A stretch of DNA of 64,000 nt from Albitalea sp966211955 (GCA_966211955.1 CBIHOF010000028.1:3931-67930); one strand, 5' to 3'. Shown: positions 44,781-54,084, counted from the stretch's first letter. The notes: generated by a model from the sequence alone, not told the origin. Numbers and translations are program-made.

Positions 44781-45257
44781 TCATTCCTCGCAAGGCCCGC
44801 CCTTGTCGAAGACGATGTGCCACACGCCCGGCGCTTCCTGGCGCCAGACGGACGAGAAGCGGCCGATGCACTTGCCGTTCGGGTCGAAGACCGGGCCGGT
44901 GCTCAAGGCGAGCGTGCCCGAGTCCAGCGCCTCGACGCGATCAGGTTTCCAGGAGAAGGGCGCCGCCGGCTTTTCGTAGAAGCGCTTCCACCAGTCGGCC
45001 ACCGCCTGCTTGCCGCGCAGCGGCTGCGGGCCGGAGAAGAACACCGCTTCGTCGGAGAGGAAGGTGGTGAAGGCCGCATGGTTGCGATCGGCCATGGTCT
45101 TGGCGAAGGCGCGTTCGGTGTCGGCCACCTGCTTTTCGAGCGCGGCGCGGTCGGGCTTGGCCGACTGGGCGGAGGCGGCGGGTGCGGAATGCCCGCGGAA
45201 CGTCGAGCATCCAGCGATGGTGGACGCGAGAAGCAGGCCAGTGATTGCAAGGCGCAT
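44781..45257 (-). CDS. Nuclear transport factor 2-like lipoprotein (SnoaL/DUF4440)
   Basis: Lipoprotein of 158 residues. Signal MRLAITGLLLASTIAGC with lipobox IAGC. Residues 40-155 form an NTF2-like cone: TERAFAKTMADRNHAAFTTF, DEAVFFSGPQPLRGKQAVAD, then WRQEAPGVWHIVFDKG. Such domains bind small ligands or act as ketosteroid-isomerase-like enzymes; the catalytic Asp/Tyr of isomerases is not evident. Function unknown. Confidence 0.85.
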   Translation of the reverse strand: MRLAITGLLLASTIAGCSTFRGHSAPAASAQSAKPDRAALEKQVADTERAFAKTMADRNHAAFTTFLSDEAVFFSGPQPLRGKQAVADWWKRFYEKPAAPFSWKPDRVEALDSGTLALSTGPVFDPNGKCIGRFSSVWRQEAPGVWHIVFDKGGPCEE

Positions 45258-45295
45258 CGGGGTCTCCTGATGGGATGCGCGAGTTTACGCAGGGC

Positions 45296-45919
45296 TCAGA
45301 AGGGCACGGCGCTTCGCAGCATCAGCAGTTCGCCGCTCGACGGATGCGGCAGGCGCAGTTCGCAGGCATGCAGCAGCAGGCGCGGCGAGTCGGCCGCATG
45401 TGCCGGGTCATAGAGCGCGTCGCCCATGATCGGGTGCCCGATGGCTTGAAGATGCACCCGCAACTGATGCGAGCGCCCCGTCACCGGCTCCAGCGCGAGC
45501 CACGTGCGCTGCAGCGTCTCGTCGCGCGACAGCACGCGGTACCGCGTGAGCGACGGCTTGCCCTGCGCATCCACCTTCTGCATCGGCCGGTTCGGCCAGT
45601 CGGCGACGAGCGGAAGATCGATCTCACCGTCGTCCTCACGCACGAGCCCATGCACCACCGCCTCGTAGCGCTTGTGCACATCGCGGCTGGCGAAGGCCAT
45701 GCTCAAGCGCCGCTGCGCCGGCGCGCCGCGTGCGAACACCAGCAGGCCAGAGGTCGCCATGTCCAGCCGATGCACGATGAGCGCATCAGGCCATTGCCCG
45801 GCGACGCGGGCCGAAGCGCAGTCCTGCTTGTCCGCGCCGCGCCCAGGCACCGACAGCATGCCTGCCGGCTTGTCGACCGCGACGAGCGCGTCGTCGCTGT
45901 GCACCACCGTGAGCGTCAA
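45296..45919 (-). CDS. rluA: RluA-family pseudouridine synthase
   Basis: RNA-modifying enzyme of 207 residues. The catalytic motif is IVHRLDMATSGLLVFARG (HRLDxxTSG with the essential Asp), with VVAVDKPAG-type ALVAVDKPAGMLSVPG, GRSHQLRVHLQAIGHPIMGD and LLLHACEL. Length agrees with short RluA enzymes, which modify 23S rRNA U746 and tRNA U32 in E. coli. The start is probably TTG at 45919, overlapping the stop of the phosphatase gene (TTGA), since in-frame GTG codons at 45907 and 45904 would shorten a conserved strand. Start uncertain. Confidence 0.88.
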   Translation of the reverse strand: MTLTVVHSDDALVAVDKPAGMLSVPGRGADKQDCASARVAGQWPDALIVHRLDMATSGLLVFARGAPAQRRLSMAFASRDVHKRYEAVVHGLVREDDGEIDLPLVADWPNRPMQKVDAQGKPSLTRYRVLSRDETLQRTWLALEPVTGRSHQLRVHLQAIGHPIMGDALYDPAHAADSPRLLLHACELRLPHPSSGELLMLRSAVPF

Positions 45920-46392
45920 AACCGATCCACCAGGCCCGACTGCGCCGCGTTCTCGGGGTTGGAGCCGGCATCGCGAACACGCTGCAAGGCATCTTCGCGC
46001 GGCAGTCCCAGCGCCTTGAGCAGGCAGGCCGCGGCGGTGCCGGTGCGGCCGATGCCGGCGGCGCAGTGCAGCATCACCGAATCGCCAGCTTTCACCGCCC
46101 GGGCGACCTGCTCGATGCCGTCGCGAAACGCCGCGAGATCGCGCGGCACGCCGAAGTTCTGAACCGGCAGGTTGAGGTAGCGAAAGTCCAGCGAGCCCTC
46201 GGCGATGGCGCGCCAATAGCCGGGCGACAGCTGCGCCACCTCGTCCCCGGGCGTGAGGCACACCACCATCGCCAACTCGCGCTGCCGCGCCTCGGTGAGA
46301 AATTCGGGCCAGCGCTCGAAGCGCCCGGGCATGGAGCCCAGCCACACGGTGCCAGGTGCGAGGTCGGAGACGGAGAGTGCGCGCAGTGTCAT
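45916..46392 (-). CDS. Dual-specificity/tyrosine phosphatase-like protein
   Basis: Protein of 158 residues. The phosphatase loop is VMLHCAAGIGRTGTAAACLL (HCx5R) with the general acid region around LNLPVQNFGVP. No membrane segment. It belongs to the small DSP-like bacterial phosphatase group with unknown substrates. It overlaps rluA at its stop by 4 nt, implying cotranscription. Confidence 0.88.
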   Translation of the reverse strand: MTLRALSVSDLAPGTVWLGSMPGRFERWPEFLTEARQRELAMVVCLTPGDEVAQLSPGYWRAIAEGSLDFRYLNLPVQNFGVPRDLAAFRDGIEQVARAVKAGDSVMLHCAAGIGRTGTAAACLLKALGLPREDALQRVRDAGSNPENAAQSGLVDRF

Positions 46393-46419
46393 GGTGATGC
46401 GATATTGCCACCGGCCACG

Positions 46420-46968
46420 CTACACCCGCTCCAGTGGTCGATGCGGCTGCGCGGGCAAGCGAACTTCGATGCGGTCGCCCGGGAAGACCGCGCCGCCTGC
46501 GATCACGATGCCCATCACGCCGGCCTTGCGCACGAGCCGCCCGTCGGCGTCGCGGTCGAGCACCGCCTGCATCAGGCCAGGTTGAAAGCGGTCGATCTGC
46601 ACGCAGGGGTTGCGCAGGCCGGTCAGCTCGACGATGGCTTCCTCGCCGATGTGCAGCAGGGCGCCAGTCGGCAGGCCCAGCAGGCCGATGCCGCGCGTGG
46701 TGATGTTCTCGCCCAGTTGCCCGGCACTCACGTCGAAGCCTTGCCTGCACAACTCGCCGAACAGCTCTTCGTGCAGGAGGTGCACCTGCCGCAGGTTGGG
46801 CTGTGTCGGGTCCACCGCGACGCGCGAGCGGTGCTGCACCGTCACGCCCAGGTGGGCGTCGCCTTCCACGCCCAGGCCTTGCAGCAGGCGGATGCCCAGC
46901 TCACCGCGCTTGCTGAAGCTGTGGCGCGGGCTGCGGCTGACGGCGATGACGTGGCTCATAAGTGACAT
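46420..46968 (-). CDS. MOSC-domain protein
   Basis: Protein of 182 residues with a MOSC (molybdenum cofactor sulfurase C-terminal) domain. Visible motifs are GLGVEGDAHLGVTVQHRSR, LHEELFGELCRQGFDVSAGQ, LGENITTRGIGLLGLPTGAL and LTGLRNPCVQIDRF, where the conserved cysteine (LRNPC) probably binds sulfur or molybdenum cofactor. It may detoxify N-hydroxylated compounds or transfer sulfur. Start ATG at 46968 or 46959; the shorter one (MSHVIAVSR) is equally possible. Confidence 0.88.
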   Translation of the reverse strand: MSLMSHVIAVSRSPRHSFSKRGELGIRLLQGLGVEGDAHLGVTVQHRSRVAVDPTQPNLRQVHLLHEELFGELCRQGFDVSAGQLGENITTRGIGLLGLPTGALLHIGEEAIVELTGLRNPCVQIDRFQPGLMQAVLDRDADGRLVRKAGVMGIVIAGGAVFPGDRIEVRLPAQPHRPLERV

Positions 46969-47038
46969 GATGCCGTGCGGCTGCGGCGTAGACTGCCGCC
47001 GCCCACGAATAACCACCGAACAACCCACCGGAGGAACC

Positions 47039-47392
47039 ATGCTTGCCAACGTCCTGATCGGCCTCGTCGCCCTGCTGCACGCCTACTTTCTCGTCCTGGA
47101 GATGTTCTTCTGGAACAAGCCCCTCGGGCGCAAGGCCTTCGGCCTCACCCCGGAATTCGCCGAAGCCTCCAAGACGCTCGCGGCCAACCAGGGCCTGTAC
47201 AACGGCTTCCTGGCGGCGGGCCTGGCCTGGGGCATCTGCCTGGGCACGGCCGGTTTCTCGGTGAAGCTCTTCTTCCTGGCCTGCGTGATCGTGGCGGGCG
47301 TGTACGGCGCGCTGACGGTGAGCCGCAAGATCCTGTTCGTGCAGGCCGTGCCGGCGGTGCTGGCGGTGATTGCGCTGTACGCCGGCTACTGA
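47039..47392 (+). CDS. DUF1304 membrane protein
   Basis: Inner-membrane protein of 117 residues with four predicted hydrophobic segments (about 3-24, 52-72, 75-95, 98-115). FFWNKPLGRKAFGLTPEFAE and LAANQGLYNGFLAAGLAWG are the conserved cytosol-facing loop motifs of DUF1304. GGAGG lies 5-9 nt before the ATG. Function unknown. It is divergent from the MOSC gene (70 nt apart). Confidence 0.92.
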   Translation: MLANVLIGLVALLHAYFLVLEMFFWNKPLGRKAFGLTPEFAEASKTLAANQGLYNGFLAAGLAWGICLGTAGFSVKLFFLACVIVAGVYGALTVSRKILFVQAVPAVLAVIALYAGY

Positions 47393-47401
47393 GGCAATGT
47401 C

Positions 47402-48169
47402 TTAGAGCGCCACGAGCCCGCCGTCCACCGCCATCGGATGGCCGGTGACGAAGCTGGCCGCATCCGAGCACAGGAAGAGCACGGCGCTTGCGATCTCCTG
47501 TGGCTGGCCGATGCGCTTGAGCAGGTGCACGCGCTCCATCCGCTCCTGGCGGCGTGGGTCGGCGGCGAAAGCCCGCTCCATCATCGGCGTGTTGATGACG
47601 CCCGGGCACACCGCGTTGACGCGGATCTTCTGCCGGCCGTATTCGGCCGCAGCCGTCTTGGTGATGCCCACCACCGCATGCTTGCTCGCGGAGTAGGCCG
47701 GCATCATTGGCGCACCGATGAGCCCGGCCACCGACGCGGTGTTGACGATGGCGCCGCCGCCGCCTTGCGCGAGCATCTGCGTGATCTCGTGCTTCATGCA
47801 CAGCCACACGCCCTTGACGTTCACGTCCATCACGAGGTCGAAGGTGTCTTCCTCGCATTCGTGCGTGGGCTTGGCTTCGATCTCGATGCCCGCGTTGTTG
47901 AAGGCCACGTCCAGCCGGCCGAAGCGCTCGACGGCGAAGGCGACCATGTGCTTCACCTCCTCGCTGCGCGTCACGTCCACTTGAACGAAGGCCGCGCGGC
48001 CCCCGGCAGCGACGATCTCCTCGGCCACCTGTCGACCGGCCTGGGCATCCCGATCGGCCACGACCACCGACGCGCCGGCTTGCGCGAATGCCATCGCGGT
48101 CGTCTTGCCGATGCCGCCTGCGCCGCCGGTGACGAGGGCGACTTTTCCTTCGAATGATTGCTGGTCCAC
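47402..48169 (-). CDS. SDR-family glucose-1-dehydrogenase-like oxidoreductase
   Basis: Classical SDR of 255 residues. Cofactor motif TGGAGGIGKTTAMAFAQAGA, structural NNAG (FNNAGIEIEAKPT), active site NTASVAGLIGAPMMPAYSASK and PG motif NAVCPGVINTPM are seen. The C-terminus FVTGHPMAVDGGLVAL is standard. The frame has no ATG near the N-terminus; GTG at 48169 is preceded by GAGGAG with 7 nt spacing, so it is the start. Substrate not determined. Confidence 0.9.
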   Translation of the reverse strand: MDQQSFEGKVALVTGGAGGIGKTTAMAFAQAGASVVVADRDAQAGRQVAEEIVAAGGRAAFVQVDVTRSEEVKHMVAFAVERFGRLDVAFNNAGIEIEAKPTHECEEDTFDLVMDVNVKGVWLCMKHEITQMLAQGGGGAIVNTASVAGLIGAPMMPAYSASKHAVVGITKTAAAEYGRQKIRVNAVCPGVINTPMMERAFAADPRRQERMERVHLLKRIGQPQEIASAVLFLCSDAASFVTGHPMAVDGGLVAL

Positions 48170-48266
48170 GATCGACTCCTCAAAAGCTCGGGCGCAGCGT
48201 AGCGCAAGGCGATGATTCGGCAGGTCGTGTAGGCGACACTGCGCAGACCACCCCGGAGCCCGCCGA

Positions 48267-49475
48267 ATGACCCTCCCACGATGGACCACCGCCGCAGCCC
48301 TCTCGCTCGCCTGCGCCGCCGCTATCGCCGCGCCCGCCACGCCAGCGCCCCAAGGCAAGCTGCTCATCGCCTACTACCTCGCCACCACCACCCCGGCCGA
48401 GCGTTATGTCGCCCCCGCCAGGCTTCCCGCCCGCAAGCTCACCCACCTCAACTACGCCTTCGCCAACATCGTCAACGGCGAGATCGCAGTCGGCAATCCG
48501 TCGGTAGACATTGAAGGCCCTGACAACTTCGCGCAGCTGCGTGCCCTCAAGAAGAAGACCCCGCACCTGAAGACGCTGATCTCGGTCGGCGGCTGGGAAT
48601 GGTCCGGCCAGTTCTCGGACGTGGCGCTCACGTCCGAATCGCGCGCGAAGTTCGCGAACAGCGGCGTGCGCTTCATCCGCGCCCACGGCTTCGACGGCAT
48701 CGACATCGACTGGGAATTCCCGGTGGCCGGTGGCAAGGACGGCAACGTGCGCCGCCCCGAGGACAAGGACAACTTCACTCAACTGATGCAATCCCTGCGC
48801 GAGGCGCTCGATGCCGCCGGCAAGGAGGACAAGCGCCACTACCTGCTCACCGTGGCCGCCGGCAACAACGCCGCCTACATGCGCAACACCGACATGGCCG
48901 CCGTCGCCGCGCCGTTGGATTGGGTCAACGTGATGACCTACGACATGACCGGCCCCTGGAGCAAGCGCTCGGGCCACGTGGCTCCGCTGTACCGCGACCC
49001 GGCGATGACCGCGCCCGCCGCCGACCCGCGCAACACCGTGGCAGACGTGATCGACCTCTTCCTCGCGGCCGGCGTGCCCGCGTCCAAGCTGGTGATGGGC
49101 GTGCCCTTCTATGGCTACGCCTGGAAGGGCTGCACGGCCGGACAGGACGGCCAGTACCAGCTGTGCGAAGGCAAGGGCCGCGGCACCTGGGAGGAGGGCG
49201 CGCTCGACTATGCCGACCTGGTCGACCACGTGATCGGCCGGGATGGCTACGCCCGGCACTGGAACGACGCGGCCCAGGTGCCGTACCTCTTCAAACCTGC
49301 GACCGGCGAGTTCATCACCTACGACGACCCGCGATCGCTGAAGCAGAAGGCGCGATTCGTGAAGGCGAGGCAGCTGGCGGGCGCGATGTTCTGGCAGATC
49401 ACGGCCGACAAGAACGATGCCTTGCTGGATGCGCTGGCCGATGGACTGCAGCCGGCGCAGGCAAGCAAGCGGTAA
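48267..49475 (+). CDS. GH18 chitinase
   Basis: Secreted glycoside hydrolase of 402 residues. Signal peptide of about 21 residues ends at AIAAP. The GH18 barrel shows SVGGW (106-110) and the catalytic motif DGIDIDWE (143-150, Glu150 the acid), followed by LDWVNVMTYDM and VMGVPFYGYAW. No chitin-binding or cell-wall domain is present. It is expected to hydrolyse chitin oligomers or peptidoglycan-like N-acetylglucosamine polymers outside the cytosol. It is divergent from the SDR, with 97 nt between starts. Confidence 0.93.
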   Translation: MTLPRWTTAAALSLACAAAIAAPATPAPQGKLLIAYYLATTTPAERYVAPARLPARKLTHLNYAFANIVNGEIAVGNPSVDIEGPDNFAQLRALKKKTPHLKTLISVGGWEWSGQFSDVALTSESRAKFANSGVRFIRAHGFDGIDIDWEFPVAGGKDGNVRRPEDKDNFTQLMQSLREALDAAGKEDKRHYLLTVAAGNNAAYMRNTDMAAVAAPLDWVNVMTYDMTGPWSKRSGHVAPLYRDPAMTAPAADPRNTVADVIDLFLAAGVPASKLVMGVPFYGYAWKGCTAGQDGQYQLCEGKGRGTWEEGALDYADLVDHVIGRDGYARHWNDAAQVPYLFKPATGEFITYDDPRSLKQKARFVKARQLAGAMFWQITADKNDALLDALADGLQPAQASKR

Positions 49476-49567
49476 AGGATCGTTCACGACGGGCCGGCGA
49501 TGCGTCCGCCGTGCCGGCCGTCTCGTAGGTGGCTGCTGTGACCAACCACCTTTCGAGAGGAATCGAC

Positions 49568-50095
49568 GTGAAGACCAACCCGATCGCCGCCTGCCTGCCC
49601 TTGGTGCTCGCCGCTTGCGCGAGCCAGCCGCCCGCCTCGGTGGATGCGCCCGATGCACTGAAGCCGGGTCCGACCCAGGCACTGCTGGCCACCGTCGCCG
49701 CCCGTGGCGTGCAGATCTACGAATGCCGGGCCAGCAAGGACAACCCGCAAGCCGCGGCCTGGGTGTTCGTCGCGCCCGAAGCCAACCTGTACGACGCCCA
49801 GGGCCGGCTCGTCGGCAAGCACTATGCCGGGCCGCACTGGGAGAGCAATGACGGCAGCAAGATTGTCGGCAGCGTGAAGGCCAAGGCCGACGCGCCTCAG
49901 GCGGGCGCCATTCCGTGGCTGCTCCTGGCGACCAGCTCGGACGGGCCGTCCGGCGAGTTCGCGAAGGTGACGAGCGTGCAACGCCTGAACACCGTCGGGG
50001 GCGCCGCGCCGGCCAACGGCTGCACCACGGCCACCGTGGGCCAGGGTGTGCGCGTGCCGTACTCGGCGGACTACGCGCTCTTCGCGATGCGTTGA
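49568..50095 (+). CDS. DUF3455 lipoprotein
   Basis: Lipoprotein of 175 residues. The N-terminus VKTNPIAACLPLVLAACASQ has a lipobox LAAC. The body contains GVQIYECRASKDNPQAAAWVFVAPEANLYD in pieces (GVQIYECRAS, WVFVAPEANL) and HYAGPHWESNDGSKIVGSV, the DUF3455 signature. Cysteine pairs C73-like and C164-like may bridge. GTG 49568 is chosen: GAGAGGA lies 7 nt upstream, and an upstream ATG at 49529 gives a non-signal N-terminus. Function unknown; often present in soil Betaproteobacteria. Confidence 0.87.
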   Translation: MKTNPIAACLPLVLAACASQPPASVDAPDALKPGPTQALLATVAARGVQIYECRASKDNPQAAAWVFVAPEANLYDAQGRLVGKHYAGPHWESNDGSKIVGSVKAKADAPQAGAIPWLLLATSSDGPSGEFAKVTSVQRLNTVGGAAPANGCTTATVGQGVRVPYSADYALFAMR

Positions 50096-50364
50096 AGCGG
50101 TGTCATGCCGCCCCGGCGAACGTCGGGGGCGACGATGGCGTCATATGCCGCGGCGATGGGCCGAAGGCATCGATGTCGCGCAGCAGTGGCTGGTGGCGCT
50201 CATGCGGGATGAGGTGGTGCAGCGTGTGCGCAAACTCCCGCCGCAATGCCTGCAGCGCATTCGGCCAAGGCTTGTGCATTCGTGCGCAGGGCTTGTTCGA
50301 TCATCGGCCTGCGGCGATTGTGGCGGACATGATTCTTAACGCGCGTGACACAGAATCCGGCGCC
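50096..50364. other. Intergenic region before the TonB-dependent receptor
   Basis: About 270 bases with no supported gene. It should hold the receptor promoter. No convincing Fur box (GATAATGATAATCATTATC-like) was seen. An in-frame ATG at 50332 lies 33 nt upstream of the chosen receptor start. Confidence 0.4.
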
Positions 50365-52731
50365 ATGAACCATGGTCTTCTTGTGCCTGCCGTGCACGCC
50401 CTGCGCGCCGTCCTGGCCGGCGGCAGCCTCGCCGCATCGCTTGCAGCGCATGCGCAATCCGAATCGTCCGAGCCCGCATCGCCTGCGCCGGCGGCCTCCG
50501 CGCCGCGTGCTGCCGACCCAGCGGCATCGTCACCGCGCGCCCGCGCGCCGCGGGCGGCATCGGCGCCCACATCCGCACCGACCGCCCAGCTCGAACGCGT
50601 CGAAGTCACCGGCGGCCGGGCCGACGAGACCGAGCAGCGCCGGCAATCCACCGCCGCCAAGATCATCATCGGCCGCGACGAGATCGAGCGCTTCGGCGAC
50701 AGCACCGTGGGCGAGGTGCTCAAGCGCCTGCCGGGCGTGACCATGCAGGGCGCCCCTGGGCGCGGCGGCAACATCCGCATGCGCGGCCTGGGCGGCGGCT
50801 ACACGCAGATCCTGCTCGATGGCGAACGCGTGCCGCCGGGCTTCTCGCTCGATTCGCTCACGCCCGAGCAGATCGAGCGCATCGAGGTGCTGCGCGCACC
50901 CACCGCCGAGACGGGCGCGAGGGCCATTGCCGGCACCATCAACATCATCACGCGGGAAGGCTTCCGCAAGCGGCTCAACGATGTGCGCGTGGGCGTTCAG
51001 CTTGAGAACGGCCGCCTCAGCCCCGGCCTGTCATGGACGCGCAACGAACCCATCGGCGCATGGACGGTGAACGTGTCGCTCAGCGCCTACCGCGGCCTGC
51101 GCGACAACGACAGCACCACCGAGACCACCCGCCAGGCCACGACCGACCCGGCGCCCACCATGGCACGCAGCGAGCACAGCACCAGCGAGGATTCGCGCCA
51201 GGGCATCCACCTCACGTCGCGCCTGCAATGGCGCGGTGACAAGGGCGAATCCCTCACGTTCACGCCGTTTCTCATCGTCAACAGCGGCAAGGGCACGCGC
51301 CAGTCGCAGATCACGACCAGCATCGACGACCCGTCGCGGCCGGTGGGCTACGACCACACCACCGGCAGCGGCGACAACGACTTCACGCTGATGCGCCTGA
51401 ACGCCCAGTGGAACCATTCACTCAGCCCGGCGACGCGGCTCGAGTGGCGTGCCGGCATCGGCCGCGCGCACAGCCGCAACCGCAGCACGCGCGATGAGTT
51501 CGATGCCGGCGCGGTGGACTCCAAGCGCCGGCTCGACGACGACGCCGACGTGCACGACGACTCCGGAAACCTGTCGCTCAAATGGCTCACGCAGCTGGGC
51601 AACGAGCACAGCCTCGTGGCCGGTGCCGAGACTGAAGGCACGCGCCGCGACGAGCTGCGCACGACCTTCCAGTCCACGCCCGGCGGCGGCACCGTGCCGC
51701 TGTACGACGACCTGGGCGACAACTTCCGTGCGAGCACCTCGCGCATTGCCCTGTATGCGCAGGACGAGTGGAACGTCAACCCGCAATGGGCGGCGCACGC
51801 AGGCATCCGGTGGGAGGGCATCGACACGCGATCAGATGCCGGCGGTGCAGGCGCCGGCGGCGGCCCGGTGCATCACCGCAGCAGCGTCGTCACGCCCATC
51901 GCCCACGCCGTGTGGAAGCCCGAACCCGACAGCCGCGACCAGGTGCGCCTGAGCCTCACGCGCAGCTACAAGTCGCCCACGCTCAACAACCTCATCGGCC
52001 GGCCATCGGTATCCAGCCGCTTCCCGGTGGATGGACCGATCAACGACGCGACGTCGCCCGACCGGGTGGGCAATGCCGAGCTGAAGCCCGAACTCGCCAG
52101 CGGCATCGACATCGCGCTGGAGCACTACGTGAAGGGCGGCGGGCTGGTCAGCGCGAACGTCTTCCGCCGGCAGATCAGCAACCTCATCCGCACGCTCACC
52201 GCCATCGAGACACCGTGGTGGGCCAACGGCAACCCGCGTTATGTCGCGCGGCCGCAGAACATCGGCGACGCCGTGACCCAAGGGCTGGAGCTGGAAGCCA
52301 AGTTCCGCGCGTCCGACGTGTGGGCCGATGCGATTCCCGTCGACGTGCGCGCCAACGCGAGCTTCTTTCGATCCCGCGTGAAGACCGTGCCCGGACCCGA
52401 CAACCGGCTCGACCAGCAGCCCAGCGCCACCGCGAACTTCGGCTTCGACTATCGGTTCCGTGGCACGCCCCTGACCATCGGCGGCAACTACAACTGGAAC
52501 CCCGCCTACGACACGCGGCTGAGTGAAGACCAGTTCGCCTACCAGGGCGCCAAGCGCGTGGTCGATGCCTATGCGCTGTGGGTCTTCAACCCGGCGCTGC
52601 AAGTTCGTGTCTCGGGCAGCAACCTCAGTGCGCTCGACTATGTGACGGGCACGACCATCGCGCCGGAGACCGCGACGACCACGGCGAAGTCGTACGTGAA
52701 CTGGCAGGTGCGACTGGAGATGAAGCTGTAG
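50365..52731 (+). CDS. TonB-dependent outer-membrane receptor
   Basis: Receptor of 788 residues. The signal peptide (VLAGGSLAASLAAHAQS) is followed by an Ala/Pro/Ser/Arg-rich linker of about 45 residues and then LERVEVTGG, the TonB-box region. The plug domain (about 90-210) has STVGEVLKRLPGVTMQG, IRMRGLGGGYTQILLDGERV and IEVLRAPTAETGARAIAGTI. The barrel ends in F/L-type VNWQVRLEMKL. There is no STN signalling domain. Ligand unknown; the linker is unusually long and positively charged. The ATG at 50365 begins MNHGLLVPAVHAL. Confidence 0.9.
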   Translation: MNHGLLVPAVHALRAVLAGGSLAASLAAHAQSESSEPASPAPAASAPRAADPAASSPRARAPRAASAPTSAPTAQLERVEVTGGRADETEQRRQSTAAKIIIGRDEIERFGDSTVGEVLKRLPGVTMQGAPGRGGNIRMRGLGGGYTQILLDGERVPPGFSLDSLTPEQIERIEVLRAPTAETGARAIAGTINIITREGFRKRLNDVRVGVQLENGRLSPGLSWTRNEPIGAWTVNVSLSAYRGLRDNDSTTETTRQATTDPAPTMARSEHSTSEDSRQGIHLTSRLQWRGDKGESLTFTPFLIVNSGKGTRQSQITTSIDDPSRPVGYDHTTGSGDNDFTLMRLNAQWNHSLSPATRLEWRAGIGRAHSRNRSTRDEFDAGAVDSKRRLDDDADVHDDSGNLSLKWLTQLGNEHSLVAGAETEGTRRDELRTTFQSTPGGGTVPLYDDLGDNFRASTSRIALYAQDEWNVNPQWAAHAGIRWEGIDTRSDAGGAGAGGGPVHHRSSVVTPIAHAVWKPEPDSRDQVRLSLTRSYKSPTLNNLIGRPSVSSRFPVDGPINDATSPDRVGNAELKPELASGIDIALEHYVKGGGLVSANVFRRQISNLIRTLTAIETPWWANGNPRYVARPQNIGDAVTQGLELEAKFRASDVWADAIPVDVRANASFFRSRVKTVPGPDNRLDQQPSATANFGFDYRFRGTPLTIGGNYNWNPAYDTRLSEDQFAYQGAKRVVDAYALWVFNPALQVRVSGSNLSALDYVTGTTIAPETATTTAKSYVNWQVRLEMKL

Positions 52732-52752
52732 ATCGCGTTGGAGTTCAGAAGG

Positions 52753-54084
52753 CTACTTTGCCGTCACCCGCCAGATCGTGTTGCCCACGTCGTCGGCCAC
52801 CAGCAGCGCCCCATGCTTGTCGATGGCGACTCCCACCGGCCGGCCTTGCGCGTCGCCGTCCGCGTTCAGGAAACCCGTGAGTACGTCCACCGGCATCCCC
52901 GAGGGCTTGCCATTGGCGAAGGGCACGAACACCACCTTGTAGCCGCTGGGCGGCTTGCGGTTCCAGGAGCCGTGTTCGCCGATGAACACGCCGTTGGCGA
53001 AGGGCGCGGGCAGGGCCGTCTTGTCGGCTGCGGCCAGGCCCAGCGCGGCGACGTGCGCACCGAGTGCGTAGTCGGGCTTGACGGCCTTGGCGACCAGGTC
53101 GGGCCGCTGCGGCTTCACGCGGTCGTCCACGTGGGCGCCGTAGTAGCTGTACGGCCAGCCGTAGAAGGCGCCGTCGGTGACGGAGGTGAGGTAGTCGGGC
53201 ACGAGGTCGTTGCCCAGCTCGTCGCGCTCGTTGGCCACCGTCCACAGCGCCGTGCCGCCCGGCGCCCAGGCCATGCCGTTGGCGTTGCGCACGCCCGTCG
53301 CGAAGACGCGCTTGGCGCCGGTCCTGCGGTCGATCTCCCAGATCGCGGCGCGGCCGTCTTCCTTGTCGATGCCGTTCTCGCCGACGTTGCTGTTCGAGCC
53401 CACCGTCGCGTAGAGCTTGCTGCCGTCGCGGCTGGCGATGATGTTCTTGGTCCAGTGGTGGTTGATCGGCCCGGCGGGAAGGTCGGTCAGCTTGGCGCCT
53501 GCGCCGGTGACGCGCGTCTGGCCTTCTGTGTAGGGGAAGCGCATCACCGAGTCGGTGTTGGCGACGTAGAAGTCGCTGCCGACCAGGGCCATGCCGATGG
53601 GCGAATGCAGGCTGTCGATGAACACCGTCTTCACCTCGGCCACGCCGTCGCCGTCGGCGTCGCGCAGCAAGGTGATGCGGTCGGCGCTGCCGGTGCCGGA
53701 GCCGGCTTTCTTCATCAGCACTTTCATCACCGCGCCCTTGATGCCCTTGCCGTCGTCGGGCTTGGGCGGCGCGTCGCTCTCTGCGACGAGCACATCGCCA
53801 TTGGGCAGCACGTAGACCCAGCGCGGGTGGTCGAGCCCGCTGGCGAAGGCGTTGACGGCCAGGCCTTGGGCCGGCGTGGGCGTGACGCCTGCTGCCCAGC
53901 CCTTCGCGGCCGCGACTTTCACGGTGGGGATGAGGTGCTTGTCCGGTGCCGGCAGGGTTGGGTTCGGGCCGACGCTGCTCTCGGGCGAGGTCTGCGCGGT
54001 GCTGGAGGTGCTGCAGGCGGCAAGAAGTGCAAGCGACGCCGCGGCTGCGACGGCGGTGAGGTGTGTGCGCGATGAATCGGACAT
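52753..54084 (-). CDS. PQQ-dependent sugar/sorbosone dehydrogenase-family lipoprotein
   Basis: Lipoprotein of 443 residues. Signal SLALLAACSTSSTA has the lipobox LAAC. The rest is a six-bladed beta-propeller of the soluble glucose/sorbosone dehydrogenase family: GLDHPRWVYVLPNGDVLVAE, LRDADGDGVAEV, TDLPAGPINHHWTKNI, GVRNANGMAW and AFYGWPYSYYG. These motifs match the L-sorbosone dehydrogenase group. PQQ cofactor use is inferred from the family. Start ATG 54084 with CAGGAG upstream. It lies 105 nt beyond selD on the same strand. Confidence 0.88.
   Translation of the reverse strand: MSDSSRTHLTAVAAAASLALLAACSTSSTAQTSPESSVGPNPTLPAPDKHLIPTVKVAAAKGWAAGVTPTPAQGLAVNAFASGLDHPRWVYVLPNGDVLVAESDAPPKPDDGKGIKGAVMKVLMKKAGSGTGSADRITLLRDADGDGVAEVKTVFIDSLHSPIGMALVGSDFYVANTDSVMRFPYTEGQTRVTGAGAKLTDLPAGPINHHWTKNIIASRDGSKLYATVGSNSNVGENGIDKEDGRAAIWEIDRRTGAKRVFATGVRNANGMAWAPGGTALWTVANERDELGNDLVPDYLTSVTDGAFYGWPYSYYGAHVDDRVKPQRPDLVAKAVKPDYALGAHVAALGLAAADKTALPAPFANGVFIGEHGSWNRKPPSGYKVVFVPFANGKPSGMPVDVLTGFLNADGDAQGRPVGVAIDKHGALLVADDVGNTIWRVTAK

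Noticed and set aside
50331..50364. Fur box in the receptor promoter
   Set aside because: Only a loose TGATTCTTAA stretch is present; it does not satisfy the 19-bp Fur consensus.
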